Shown piece after piece: positions 12,076 to 23,474 of a stretch of DNA of 64,000 bases. The stretch is from positions 11,619,501-11,683,500 of the forward strand of contig NC_066291.1 of assembly GCF_905404315.1 (NCBI RefSeq), given 5' to 3'. Both the position numbers and the translations under genes were made by a program. The notes under the pieces were generated by a model. It was not told where the DNA came from. It was given only the letters and a program-made list of their open reading frames with translations, and did not search any database. How positions within the stretch are numbered: position 1 is the stretch's first letter; every line of letters starts with the position of its first letter. The stretch comes from Leptidea sinapis. Its lineage: Eukaryota > Arthropoda > Insecta > Lepidoptera > Pieridae.

Positions 12076-14025
12076 TGTGAGAGTGGTGAGTCGTGCGAAG
12101 GTCGAAATCGGCGGTATGAAAAAATATAGACTGGCTATGTAAGGAGTAAAATGTAAAATCAAGCAGACAAACAGACGACCCGTTAAGCTGTGGTTATAAA
12201 GTATCAGTATGTGATATAAGAAGTGACACATTTCAAAACAAATACTTTTTCCGTTAAGATCGGCGTCTTATTATTTCTCCGAGACCCTTTTTTTATTACT
12301 GCGCAACCATTCGCAGCAACTTCAGAGCGAACTTGAAGTTTGGCGAGAGGTATAACTAACTACTGAAAATCCTTCCAAAAACGATAATTTCACATATAAA
12401 TACAAAATTAAAAAAAAACAAAGTCCTATAATAATTAAATTTCAAAGGTAGTTCCAGTTGAAGTTAAGAAGTTTGAGAGAGAGAGAAACTTAGGACACAC
12501 CCTTTTCATCACAACAAGTTTTGAATAAGTGACTTAATAGCGATTTGTGATTGATAAAAGATTTAAATCTTGATATAAAGACATAAGATGGCGTACAAAG
12601 CAGAGTTGCAAAATAACAAAAAGCATGGGAACTAGCGAACAGTGATTATCTATTACTCGTGACTAGTGCAATATTTGGTAACTCCTCGTGCATGAGTGCT
12701 AACAATGCGTTATTGGTGTCATAGAGACACTCCTACTGTTTTTATGAAATGCTGTTTCTTTCAATAGACTTTAAATGGCGGTTCCACCAGTAATGAGGAA
12801 AAAAAGGACACTATAGAAATTAACAAATTACAAGAGAAATGGAAATGTTAGATTGACATCCATCGAGACATGACACGAGAAGAGTGATCATTTATTGAAT
12901 AGACCGACCGTTGGGTCTCTTTTATTTTCTTCTAGAGCTAGAGTTTATCCGAACATATCTTAATTTAATTCGTAGATTTATTAATCTAAATGAAATATTC
13001 ATCAAAATCGCTTAGTTTAAGCCTAATTGAAGTCAAAGTTTATCTTAATTTTTTAAATACATGTACAACTGTTTTAGATTCAGTTTATTACAATGATAGC
13101 CAAAGAATGTGCGCCTTCTTATATTTCTCCTACGGATTTAATTACATATACTTAAGTAGATAAAGGATAGCATACATACCTGATAATAGAAATTTAATAA
13201 AAGGGTACAATTCGTGGAATGGGTTCTTCTAGCAGATCCTTAAGTTCATAGGACTTGGCTCAGATCTTGAGTGGTGCGTGAATTAATGGGCGCTACGAAC
13301 GGGGCTCTTATGCTGTGTGCGACCTGAGCATGTCTCCCAAGCAACCCTATTTTTGAGTTCCATAATACATTCAATGATACCGCTCAAGATCCGTGCCGGG
13401 GCCTATACCGGTGTTAATTTTTACTAAGCATAATATAACAAAACCATTTCTATGTATTATTCACAAAAGTTCAAACTAATCTCGTGAAGATATAATTGAA
13501 TACCGCTGATATAAATCGATTGCTTCACGTTTAACATTATTACTTCCATATATATTATCTAATGATCTATAGATCCGTCAGATTAATAAATCAATACGAT
13601 AGAGATATCAGTACAAATGATTTCAACGCGCACTCATGTGCATTGTTAGTTTTTTTTTACATAAATAGGTTTCATAACTTAAACATTACACGAAGGTTTT
13701 TCATTTGATATAAAATGATAATTTAAATTCTGTGAAATAAAGTTAATTCCTTAATTTTCCTCTATTCATGTAGAATTGGCAGTAGAGTGAACACGGGATA
13801 CTGGGATAAAAGGAGAGAAGATATTCTCTCGTGTTTTCCTCTTCGTAGCTAAGCAGAAAGGCAAAGCAGGTCAGTTCATCACGTGCATTACCTTATAGCT
13901 ATATAGGTTAGCTAGAGTTAAAAGCTCCATCATAGGTCTTGGCATTAAATGTTTCAATAAAATACCAGACATTATAATAGGGGTATTTCAATATCTATAT
14001 TTTGTGTAAATATGAACCGTTCTTT
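12076..14025. other. Intergenic with repeat scraps
   Basis: At 12920-13060 a block (agtttatccgaacatatc ... cgcttagttta) resembles 29510-29660 and, inverted, 47960-48060, so it belongs to a shared interspersed repeat. At 13230-13400 two ends (cagatcttgagtggt and accgctcaagatccgtg) are weakly inverted. No coding region is supported. Confidence 0.4.
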
Positions 14026-14029
14026 TATA

Positions 14030-14600
14030 CATGGGGCACACTAAAAGTTTTGCACTTCTAGCTAATCGGAACTATTTGAATTTCGAATGTTATATTTTTT
14101 GAAACGTTGCAACCTTCCTAATAATAAAAAAAATAATTGGCGGGAAATCACGAGTCATTTGTTTTTTATCACAAATCAAAGTTCTACTTACGCAACGAAA
14201 ATGGAATTAAGTCGAAAAGATTTTAGAGCGATGATTTTTTATGATTATAAATGTTCTCTCTCTCAGCAAGAGATGTGCCGCTCGTCTTCAAAATGCTTTA
14301 AGGAGAGAAGCACCATGCTTGAGCACCGTGAGGTGATGGTTTGCTCAATTTGAGAGAGTTCGGGTTTCTTTACATGACGAATTTCGTGAAGGACGGCCGT
14401 CAACTACCGTCAACGAAAATAATGTGGCTACTGTTAAGCGGCTAATTGAAGAAAACCAGCGCATTATCAAATTTGGAAAATTTTATGTTTAAAATGTAAA
14501 AAGGTTGTATGTGTAATGGAGAGTATTTTGAATAGCAATAAGCATAATATTTTGGTTGTAACATGTCGTTTTTTACGCAAAACTTTTGTTGTGACCTACG
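14030..14600 (+). mobile_element. Internally deleted mariner element
   Basis: The element is flanked by TA on both sides (14028-14029 and 14601-14602) and has imperfect inverted ends of about 24 bp sharing the core aaaagttttgc. Inside, an ATG at 14201 opens MELSRKDFRAMIFYDYKCSL, the helix-turn-helix start of a mariner transposase. After frameshifts the frame resumes as ERVRVSLHDEFREGRPSTT and KRLIEENQRI, up to about 14465. The catalytic DDD part is missing and the sequence runs straight into the right end, so about 571 bp remain of an expected 1.3 kb. It cannot encode a working transposase. It is a dead, deleted copy of a type that could be mobilised only in trans. Confidence 0.85.
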
Positions 14601-14602
14601 TA

Positions 14603-15040
14603 CATTTTGTTAAAAACACAAAATAAAATGTATAAAAGCTTCGAAAATATTTGCACAGTTAAATTGTATATTTATTAGTCGGTAGTGATAAAGTAGGTAC
14701 CTATCATTTTTATGCTAGTAACAATTAAGAAACCCAAAAGTTAATTTATCACGATCTCAAATGTGAATCAACGACCTTGTGCTAACTTGTAAAACACAAG
14801 ACCCCACATTAGTTATTAAAATTACAATATTATACTCATAATAGATAATGTTCGTCGGTACCTTGAACCATTGCGTATTTCTTCATACATTTGTGCAACA
14901 TAGTTAAGTTGGCACTCTACATAAGATAACATCAGCGAAATACCTACTGTAATGTGTCTAATGAAATGCTAATGAACGGCTATTTTTAATTATTATCTAT
15001 CTAATGTATGAAAATAACAGCTCATGTCTTTTATATATAT
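14603..15040. other. Intergenic, nothing recognised
   Basis: AT-rich with no supported feature. Confidence 0.4.
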
Positions 15041-15041
15041 A

Positions 15042-15314
15042 CTAGCTGACCCAGCAAACGTTGTATTGCCGATATTAATATCGCGATACAAAAGTAACTG
15101 TTGATCGTAGATGGGTGAAAATTTTAAGTTGTGTGTATTATTTAATGCTGACTCATAATCAAACAAATTTAAAAAAAAATGTCAAAAAAATTAAATTTGG
15201 CGTGGATTCTCAGACCTACCCAATATGCACTCAAAATTTCATGAGAATCGGTCAAGCCGTTTCGATGGACTTTAACTACAAACACCGCGACATGAGAATT
15301 TTATATATTAGAGA
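15042..15314 (-). mobile_element. Helitron-like non-autonomous element
   Basis: Read on the minus strand it starts A/TCTCTAATATATAAAATTC and ends ...GGGTCAGCTAG/T. The end is preceded by a short GCAA...TTGC stem. The A/T insertion context without target duplication, the 5' TC and the 3' CTAG fit the Helitron pattern. There is no Rep-helicase coding. Confidence 0.65.
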
Positions 15315-15424
15315 TATCGACGTGTTAATTTAATTTGAAACCGTCTGGTAATCTAAAGCGACGTGTTTAGCGATTAGCTTCTTTCTTGCCTTGCACAGTC
15401 ACTTTGTTTAATTACCGGTTACAG

Positions 15425-15600
15425 TATTCCCGATTCGATGCGACTTAGAAACCTTCTAGCTTAGAGAATACTCCCAACTTTAAGGCTGGTAACGCATCTC
15501 TTGACCCCCAGTATAGCAAATGTCCATGGGCATATTGCCTCACCAATTCCAATCACGTGAGCCTCCAGCTCGTTTGCCAGCCCCCTAATATAAAATAAAA
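15425..15600 (+). mobile_element. LINE family E C-terminal relic
   Basis: Shares gatgcgacttag, aaggc.ggtaacgcatctc and atgtccatgggc with copies near 40000-40125 and 40490-40655. These blocks in order resemble the C-terminal coding end of a LINE ORF (RCDLGTFKKRAYSLLK in the best copy). Confidence 0.55.
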
Positions 15601-15929
15601 TAGATTTTGCATCTCGTTCAATAGTCAAATCATTAAAATCTTGCGTTGTGGTTAGCCCCTTTCAAGAATAGCCCCATAGAAGGAAAAAAAATTAGTGTAC
15701 TTGGTCTAAAGTAAAACAAAATATTAATTTATAAAATTGTTCAACAATGAAATGATGAAAATTACGAAATAATCAAGAAATAACCGTTCGCCTAGGGCTA
15801 GCGTTCATTCGTAAGTATCTCGTCACGAATTCACCATCTTACTCCACAAGTCAAAGTGGGTAAAGATGATTTAAGTACTTACCTACCTAAAAGAAATATT
15901 GAATTGGGCGTTATTTTCCAGAAATCCAA

Positions 15930-16150
15930 AATTATACAAATCTGAAAGCCCGAAAAATTCTGAGTGGCTCTACAACTGCGCTCGTCACCTTGAGACATAT
16001 GTTATGTCTCATTTGCCCAGTAAGTTCACTAGCTACGGCGCCCTTCAGACCGAAACACAGTAATGCTTACACATTACTGCTTCACGGCAGTCATTGTGGT
16101 ACCCATAATCTAGCCGGCATCCTGTGCAAACGAGCCTCCCACTGGTGAAG
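15930..16150 (-). repeat. Interspersed repeat R
   Basis: Contains cgctcgtcaccttgagacat, tgcccagtaa and catcctgtgcaaacgagcct, in the same order as 46935-47245. It occurs in both orientations elsewhere (26820-27010, 33630-33735). The class is not determined. Confidence 0.65.
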
Positions 16151-17225
16151 TTGAATCTCGTCCCAGAATTTGGCAAGTCAACATCTCCTGAGGATGCCTC
16201 ATGTAGAGGCTAAGCACGAGTCAAATTGAATGAAGATGAATTTTATCGGAATTCACACTTAAGAAGGCTTACAATATTTGAATATAACTAATGAAAAACA
16301 TTGCGATAAAAAAAAATTGCCGGCGTAGTATTTTTATTTTATCCAGAAAGTGCCAGCATTTTTTTACTAATTAAATTTCATATTTAATAAGTTTAAATAA
16401 ATTTTATTGTCAAAAGCCCGAAGTTGGCTTGCGCCAGCAAAATAAACGTACACGGCCGTATTCACCCATCTTATAAAGTCTGGTCTGAAAGTTCCGGGAG
16501 TCGAGACTTTAATACAAAATCATTTTCTTTTTGAAGCCTTTTTTAGATAAAAAATCTTCATTAGTTTTTAAGAAATTCGTACTTTTTTAGTAAATTATTA
16601 TGAACTTTTGTAATTTATCGTTCGCCACTTGAAATTTTTCAAATCATGTACACGCGATTTTGAATCGAATGACACCTCATTCATATTTTTCTGAGACTGC
16701 TGAAAAAAGTGAAACAAAAAAGCACTTGTTGACTTAAGTTAAAAAAAAGGAAACAAAAGCCTTCATACGCATTTAATACAACTCAACTCTTGAAAGAGAA
16801 ACTTTCACAGCTTACATTTTTTCACCGAAATTTTTATGTGTAGCCCCGGCCTAACACACGGTGATGCCTCATCCGTTTCCAAATAGTAAACAGATAACTC
16901 AAAAGCCAAGGTCAACGAAAATTGTACTAGAGCTAGTCTCAAACCGGTCTCTATGTAGATATATCTAACAACGCTACTTTGATTTGATGTTATGTAGATA
17001 TTTGAAAGTTACCTGCGTCTAGTGAGAGATTATGTGGACCTTCACGATGTTATGAAATTTGACTTTGATCTAAAAACTTATAGACAACATATATATGCAA
17101 TATATTTATATAAAATGATATCGATTCATCAATAATAAATTACAAGTTTCAACATTAAGGCTGATATGGTTATTATATATCTATAAACTCTCAAAAAGGG
17201 TTATTCAGGTTATTAAGGATTATAG
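16151..17225. other. Intergenic, nothing recognised
   Basis: No supported coding frame, inverted end or shared repeat was found. Confidence 0.4.
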
Positions 17226-17230
17226 ATTAA

Positions 17231-17372
17231 CCCCCTTTTTCATAATAGTCTGCTAACTTAAAGCATTGCTAATTCTCACTCTGTTTTCTTGTATTGACCT
17301 AAGTCAGAATGAGAAAAAACACTCCTTAGCGGCTGTTTTAAGTTACGCTGCAGACCATTATGAATAAGGGGG
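17231..17372. mobile_element. MITE family H copy 2
   Basis: Has cccccttttt/cataatagtctgctaac at the left and accattatgaataaggggg at the right, with the same interior as the 9718 copy. The left flank is TAA and the right flank CTA, so the target duplication has decayed. Confidence 0.75.
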
Positions 17373-17739
17373 CTAGAGTATATGGCACTCAAAAAGCGTA
17401 ATCCTCAAGGTCTATGAAACTCATAAAGGATTATTATCTATGTCTATGAAACTCAAAAATAGATACGTATCTAATGTAACGTAATTTATTTTACGTCAGT
17501 CTAGTTATCTTCTGTGACGATCTGAAACACATTGGTTGTTGAAATGAAGACTTCTTATGGCGCGTGAATACTTTGTCAAAACAAGTCGAAATATTTACGG
17601 TCGCTAACCAACATTTGTAGGTACACTTCCGTGCATTTGTAATTATGTGAATATTAGAATGAATGAATTAAAATACTTTAATGTTACAATTTGTACAATA
17701 ATAGTTATAGTGGTATAATTAGGCAATCTTAGCTGAGAT

Positions 17740-17880
17740 CTGTAGGTCTACTCTTATTCAACGAAAAACGATGTTTTGATCGAAGTCTCGTGTGTCCTCT
17801 ACTACGGTTCCATTCGTTCCGAAATTACGTCTCGAACGAAAACTGTTTGACATTCTGAGTTTCTGAACCGATTTGTAGAT
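17740..17880. repeat. Half copy of MITE family G
   Basis: The run ctcttattcaacgaaaaacg and the following gttccattcgttccga match the element at 20843-21016. Confidence 0.5.
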
Positions 17881-19390
17881 GGATTATTTTTATATTCTAT
17901 TAAATACATGATACTTTTTTTACGAATAAACAAGTCATAAAAGAATTGAAAATAGTGGCTCGTTACAAATATTTAAAAAATTCAAAGATCATCTTGTTGA
18001 ATGATAAAACATGTGGTACATTTATATATCTAGTTATGATGAACTGATACTTTGAATTGCGAATAATAAAAACTTACTGCCATTGAAGAAATATTTTTAG
18101 TTTCACAGCGTCAAAAAAACGTTTTAAGAGCCTGATAAATTATTTTCGTGTTAAGTACGGTGAAAAAAAATTTTTTAAAGTTTTTAATAAAAATGTAAGT
18201 TTAATTATGGACATATTATAACATATGTACAAATAAATATAGCACGTTATAAGCGATTGACATTTATCTAAGGCTTTAGAACAACTGCTAAATAATACTA
18301 AGTTTTATGTCCTCAGACTTTACCGTTTACTAGATACACATATTGCTTAAAATATTCTTAGTTAGAAAATTTTAAGGTTAAGCGTTCTTAAAGTTTACAT
18401 GTTATTGAGTGTAAACGCGAACCACAATGTAATCTTAAGACAGTGCAAAGGCTTTAGTAAATTCAGAATCATGTGTGTTGAAACCCGGGCTTGACATACA
18501 TATTAAGATTGTCGCTGTAACGCATCATTCAATTAAGTAATTGGTACTACAAAAATACATAAAACACAGTGATTTAGTATTGAATTTTTACACACAATCG
18601 AATGAATTCGAAATTAAAAATGGTATATTCTATACGCGCGGACTTTGGCAGCCGGCGTGTCAGATGGCGTTATCAATATTTTAAATTAGCTTTCTTGCTT
18701 GTAATCCGATTGAAATGACATTTGTTTATTTGTCATAATTGATCCCTTATTCCTTTTCATATAGATCAAAGGATTTTCATCGCTACAGAATTAAATTAAC
18801 ACTAAACTGTTTGACACAATATCGCAGTGAAAACCGAATTGAAAATGGTTAAGCTGTGTGCCATATTAGCGTGCACAAATCAAAAGCAGACAGACTCCTC
18901 GATTCCAGAAGTACCTAGAGTGTGTATAAATTGATTTAAAAAATGTATAGCAAATAAATATAATAGATTTAACAATCGAAATAAAATATTAAGACAATAA
19001 ATAATAATATAATGCTATGTATTTTTAATAATTATTAACGTATTACCTTGAATTAACCGCGATTATACTAGTATAGTACTTATATTATATCAATTAATAA
19101 TAAGTTCATCCCTTATACAATAAAATCCTTAATTAAAACTTACCTTGAAAGGTATTATGAACAGGTAAAGCGTAAAAATCACAGAGACACTGTCGTAATA
19201 GCTCGCTGCAGGCTTGGTCGATGTCTTTTATATGGAAGGTAGCGGGGATGTGTGCGTCTTGTGGGGACATTTGGTGCCGGCGTGCGGTCACTTATTACAA
19301 CGACGATCTTAATAACCTAAACACATGATCGGATTTGGTACGGCTTACCCATGGGACTGGCGTTGTCCATCGTACAAAACTATTATTATT
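17881..19390. other. Intergenic with a THAP-like mini-frame
   Basis: Mostly AT-rich. At 18845-18934 a 29-codon frame MVKLCAILACTNQKQTDSSI... has the Cys-x4-Cys spacing and wording seen at the start of THAP zinc fingers, but it stops early and no further exon was found. It may be a gene scrap or a piece of a P-like transposon. Confidence 0.3.
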
Positions 19391-19647
19391 ACATAAATAA
19401 AATTTGAAAACAAAATTTTATGAACGATGCGGGACTGGAACCCACGACCTCTCGCGTTCCGTGGTTGCGGCTTCATCTACAGGATCTACTTTACAGTTGA
19501 TTACCTGCTCAATCCCAATATTTACATAATAGGAAATTGACTTGAGATGTCGCTATTGCTAATCTAAACAATTTGTTTTTAAAGTGATAACCCTCACTTT
19601 TGGGATTAATACACAAATAAAATTTGAAAACAAAATTTTATGAACGA
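19391..19647 (-). mobile_element. tRNA-derived SINE S1 (one copy plus the left part of a split copy)
   Basis: Contains the tRNA head (cgggactggaacccacgacc) and the SINE body (caggatctactttacagttg ... gtgataaccctcac), then the start of a second head (ttttatgaacga). That second copy is interrupted at 19647/19648 and resumes at 20103. Confidence 0.75.
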
Positions 19648-20102
19648 CTAGCTGATACCCGCGACTTCGTCCGCGTATATGCATGACGAAGCACGTAGTA
19701 CTTATAAAAATATTTATTTCTTACTAGCTGACCCGACAGACGTTGTTCTGTATATAATAAATAAAATAATGTTTTTATATGAATTTGTCAATAATATATT
19801 ATAACATCTAAAATTAACTTCGTAAAATATGAATCCTGCTGTCGTAATGAAATTGTTTCACAGCAGAACTGTCAAACCGTGCGTCAATAAATTCTCTCAT
19901 AGAAATTATGTATGGACACATCAAAGGAAAACAAATTTGTTGTTTTTATTTAATTTAGCAACATTTTCCTATTTATTCAACTTTTAAACCTTCTCTGGAC
20001 TGCCACAAATAATTCAAGACCAAAATTAGCCAAATCGGTCCAGCCGTTGTCGAGTTTTAGCGAGACTAACGAAGAGCAATTCATTTTTATATAATATATA
20101 GA
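19648..20102 (-). mobile_element. Helitron-like element inserted in a SINE
   Basis: On the minus strand it begins A/TCTATATATTATATAAAA and ends in CTAG at 19648, followed by T. The flanking SINE closes without gain or loss when the element is removed (CCCACA plus TCGTTCAT), as expected for Helitron insertion between A and T. A second, inner end (GGGTCAGCTAG at 19724-19727) carries the stem ACAGA...TCTGT, and the outer end carries CGCG...CGCG. The last 76 bp therefore look like a read-through or captured extension. It has no coding capacity. Confidence 0.75.
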
Positions 20103-20235
20103 TGTGGGACTCGAGCCCACGACCTCTCGTGTTCCGTGCGAGTGCTCTCCCAACTGAGCCAATCTTTCGAGTGACGTATCGTCATAAAATCTTGTATGCT
20201 TTGTTCAACTCTCAGGTTGTGGCTTCATATTATTA
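20103..20235 (-). mobile_element. tRNA-derived SINE S1, right part of the split copy
   Basis: Continues the tRNA head (tgtgggactcgagcccacga, ccaactgagcc) and body (cttgtatgctttgttcaact) broken at 19647. Its B-box and A-box are on the minus strand. Confidence 0.75.
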
Positions 20236-20330
20236 TTACCGTCCGGACCGTACCGAGTACGACGCCGGACCAATTCGACGCGTGACTGGAGTTTATTCCT
20301 TAAAAAAGATTATCTTAAAATGTATACTTA

Positions 20331-20468
20331 CCCCCTTATTCAAAATAGTCTGCTAACTTAAAGCATTGCTAATTCTCACTCTGTCTTCTTCTATTGACCT
20401 AGGTCAGTGTGAGAAAAAACACTCCTTAGCGGCTGTTTTAAGTTAGCGGACCATTATGAATAAGGGGG
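20331..20468. mobile_element. MITE family H copy 3
   Basis: Has cccccttattcaaaatagtc at the left and accattatgaataaggggg at the right. It is flanked by TTA on both sides (20328-20330, 20469-20471), a TWA duplication as in Harbinger elements. Confidence 0.8.
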
Positions 20469-20842
20469 TTATAGTATAATAGGCAAAATACGTAAATGAA
20501 TTCGTTACGAATTGTGAAAACATTGCATCAATAGATGTACCATATCTAGTTGTCCCTAATGTTCTACCAGAGACTAGATTTATGTTAATTTCTTTTTTCA
20601 AAAATTTTACTAGCCGCAATCTATCATCTTCATCAAAATGAACATTGTCGCCAAGACTGAGGAGCGGGGGAGTGGGGAGCGCTTTAAGATGTGCGAGTAT
20701 TACGCAGAGGAAATGTGACCCTTCAAATTAAATCAAATCAAATTTTTTTTTTAACCATCTGTTTTCACACCGTGCGCTTTACATAACACGATTGTTAAGG
20801 AGTAAAATCCAAGAAAGCGAATCTATGGTTTCTGAAACTGTA

Positions 20843-21016
20843 GGTCTCCTCTTATTCAACGAAACACGAAGTTTCGATCAATCGAAGTTTCAGTAGGTGT
20901 ACTGTTATTCAACCAAAAACGAAGTTTTTCGGGACGAAACTTCGAAACGAATGGAACCGTTGTAGGAGACACCCGAAACATAAATCGAAACTTCGTTTTT
21001 CGTTGAATAAAAGTAG
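20843..21016. mobile_element. MITE family G with cttattcaacgaaa ends
   Basis: The left end, ctcttattcaacgaaacacg, and the right end, ttcgtttttcgttgaataaa, are inverted complements. Further inverted gaagtttcg/cgaaacttc blocks lie inside. It sits about 50 bp downstream of the candidate exon at 21068-21274. Confidence 0.65.
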
Positions 21017-21067
21017 AGTAATATGATTTTTCAGGGTGTTTTATTTGTCTAAAACAGCTTTACTCAC

Positions 21068-21274
21068 GGTTACAGCACAAAAGCACTGAATGAGCAGCAT
21101 TTCTTGTTGACGGGACATGACCGCGAACTCACTGCACTCACCCTGAAGAAGGATCTCCAAATGGTCTGAAACTAGTACTCCGATAATCCGTGAGTCTCCA
21201 ATAGCCGTTGCTCTTATTCCAGGAACAACAAAGTCGGCGGGGATCCCACCCGCAACATGCTTCTCAGTAGACAT
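21068..21274 (-). CDS. Candidate first coding exon, unknown protein
   Basis: An ATG at 21274 opens 69 complete codons ending at an ideal donor, AACC/GTGAGTAAAG, in phase 0. The peptide starts MSTEKHVAGGIPADFVVPGI and includes SRIIGVLVSDHLEILLQGEC and two further cysteines close together (IQCFCAVT). I do not recognise the family. The part upstream of the ATG is not repeat-like as far as I can see. No downstream exon was found on the minus strand, where a MITE follows. The frame and donor could be chance, or the exon of a gene running left. Confidence 0.3.
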
Positions 21275-22255
21275 ATCAAGTTAGTGACGTGCAATTAAAC
21301 ATATACGGCTCCGCAATCGTTTGCGAAACAGAAATCAACTGACTCACAAAAGCTGACTTAAGATTCAGTAAACTATCTTAATTGTATCATTCTTGTTGTG
21401 TTAATATCGCTGCCATGTTACGATGAAATTGGCATTTGAAGCATCTTCCACGAGTACATTCATATCGCAATAATATTCAGCTCGTTTTAAACATAGTTGT
21501 AAATGTTGTAGCTTTTGTTATATGCCAGTGTCGTATTTATTAACTTGCTGGTCCAGACTAGGACGACGGATTTTAACTTCGCAGATTAGAGATAATTTTA
21601 AGTTTTATAGAAGATAAAAAGATTTATATATCAAATCAAAATCACTTTATAGGTAGGTCACGGTAATGACACTTATGAATGTCAATTTTTTTTTTCTTTT
21701 TGAATCTACCGCTACTTCGTTAAGGGTTGAGTTAATAAGAAGAAGTAGCAAGAAACTCATTGCCATTCTTTTATATCATGATTTACATTTTCTCCGATTT
21801 AGAAATCATTTCAATGACAATATAATATAATATGTAAAGTGATGCAACAAACATACTCAAACGTCAAATAGTCAATGCCATAGGTACAAGAGTAAGTAAA
21901 AAAGTAAATGTAAATTAATACGAAAGTTATTGAGTACAGTAGCCGCATGATCCACACACACCGTAAATAAATAAAGGTATTCTGTGAACATTTTATAGAA
22001 GGTTATAAATAAAATATACATATATATATATACATAATAACTTTTAAGAATCTGAAGCCGAGCCTCCGGCAACGGGATCATCCTGCCACCACAAGCAGCG
22101 CCTGTTCACGAGCATGACGTATAAGCCAGCCATCGCCTCCCTCAACCATATTTAAGGGAAGAGGACGACCCGCCCCAGGTCGCCACCACAAGCAGTGACA
22201 TTTAAGCGAGCATGACGGAGCTTGTTACGAGAACTCAAGCAAACAACAATTAAAG
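21275..22255. other. Intergenic, repeat scraps
   Basis: A block at 21640-21790 (atcaaaatcactttata, agaagtagcaagaaactca) has the look of an interspersed repeat tail. No coding feature is supported. Confidence 0.4.
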
Positions 22256-22259
22256 AATC

Positions 22260-22700
22260 TTAATCTACATATCGTGCAATACTCACCAAATATCTCTACT
22301 CTCTTTTCCCTACTTTCTTTCTTCTTTTTTAATGCCTACGCAGCAGAACTAGAAGTCTACTCAATAAGTTTTCTATATGAGGGCCCCATTGCAGTTTGGC
22401 ATCTAGCGTTATTTCAAGAGAAACAGCGGTATCAACTATATCTAATTTCTCCTTTTTAAGCTGTATCTCAATTGACACTTGTTTAACATTAGGTAAAGTA
22501 AATTTAATGCACTTCGTTTTATTACTATTAAGTAATAAGTAATTGGCTTCAAACCAATGTAGAACTTTAGTTAAAGCATTGTTAACAACATCAAAATTTG
22601 GTAAGCAGCGGTGTATTTTAAACATGAGTGATCAGCAAACAACACAATTTGATATTATCCTTTGCAATATAAGGGAGATCATTTATCAATAGAAACATAT
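22260..22700 (-). mobile_element. LINE family A reverse-transcriptase relic
   Basis: The minus frames contain LLINDLPYIAKDN, then NNALTKVLHWFEANYLLLNS, KTKCIKF and ITLDAKLQWGPHI. These follow the YADD block in Jockey-like RTs and match the order at 30180-30400. It is frameshifted near the FADD block. Confidence 0.8.
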
Positions 22701-22745
22701 ATATATATATATATATATTTGTATAATATATATGTATATATATAT
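22698..22745. repeat. (AT)n microsatellite
   Basis: Interrupted AT alternation. Confidence 0.9.
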
Positions 22746-22784
22746 GTCCCTGCATTGTGTGTCTTCTACCTTCTATTTATCTTT

Positions 22785-23180
22785 TTTTAAGGAAAAAGGA
22801 GGACAAACGAGCGTACGGGTGTTAAGTGGTCACCGCCACCCACATTCTTTTGCAACACCAGAGGAATCACAGGAGCGTTGCCGGCCAATAAGGAAGGTGT
22901 ACGCGCTTTATTTTGAAGGTACCCATGTCGTATCGTCCCGGAAACACCGCACCAGGTAGCTCATTCCACAGCTTTCCAGTACGTGGAAGAAAGCTCCTTG
23001 AAAAAAGGCACAGTTAAAGTCGCCACACATCCAGATGGTGGGGATGATATCCTAATTTGTGGCGTGTCGTGCAAAGGTGGAATTCGGCGGCAGGAATCAG
23101 GTGAAACAGCTCTTCGGAACACTCCCCGTGATAAGATATGACGGAGAGTGTTCCCTTCAAACGGCACAAGGAAGGTTATG
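22785..23180 (-). mobile_element. LINE family B 3' end, 5'-truncated
   Basis: The minus strand carries the family B C-terminal coding in pieces (HILSRGVFRRAVSPDSC, PFFKELSSTYWKA) and ends with the outer block cacccgtacgctcgtttgt. Frameshifts are present. Confidence 0.85.
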
Positions 23181-23474
23181 ATCATCACCATCAGTTTGTG
23201 TGTCTTCATTTACAATGCGGTTCTAAGGACCTTTCTTCCACAACAACCAAATTATGAATTGAACATCATGTGTACATAAGTTATAGTTCAATGTCAATGG
23301 CCTTTGGCTTTTTTCATTCTTGTCGGCTTCTTCGGTCTTGAGGCTTGTCGCTTTTTCAGAAATCTACGACCTAAAGTTCTAAATAGTACCTACTGAAATT
23401 GTAAGAGAGAAAACGCAATGGGACAGACACGAGCAGCTTTTCTTGTTGAAAATGGATGAAAATTATATTAAGTA

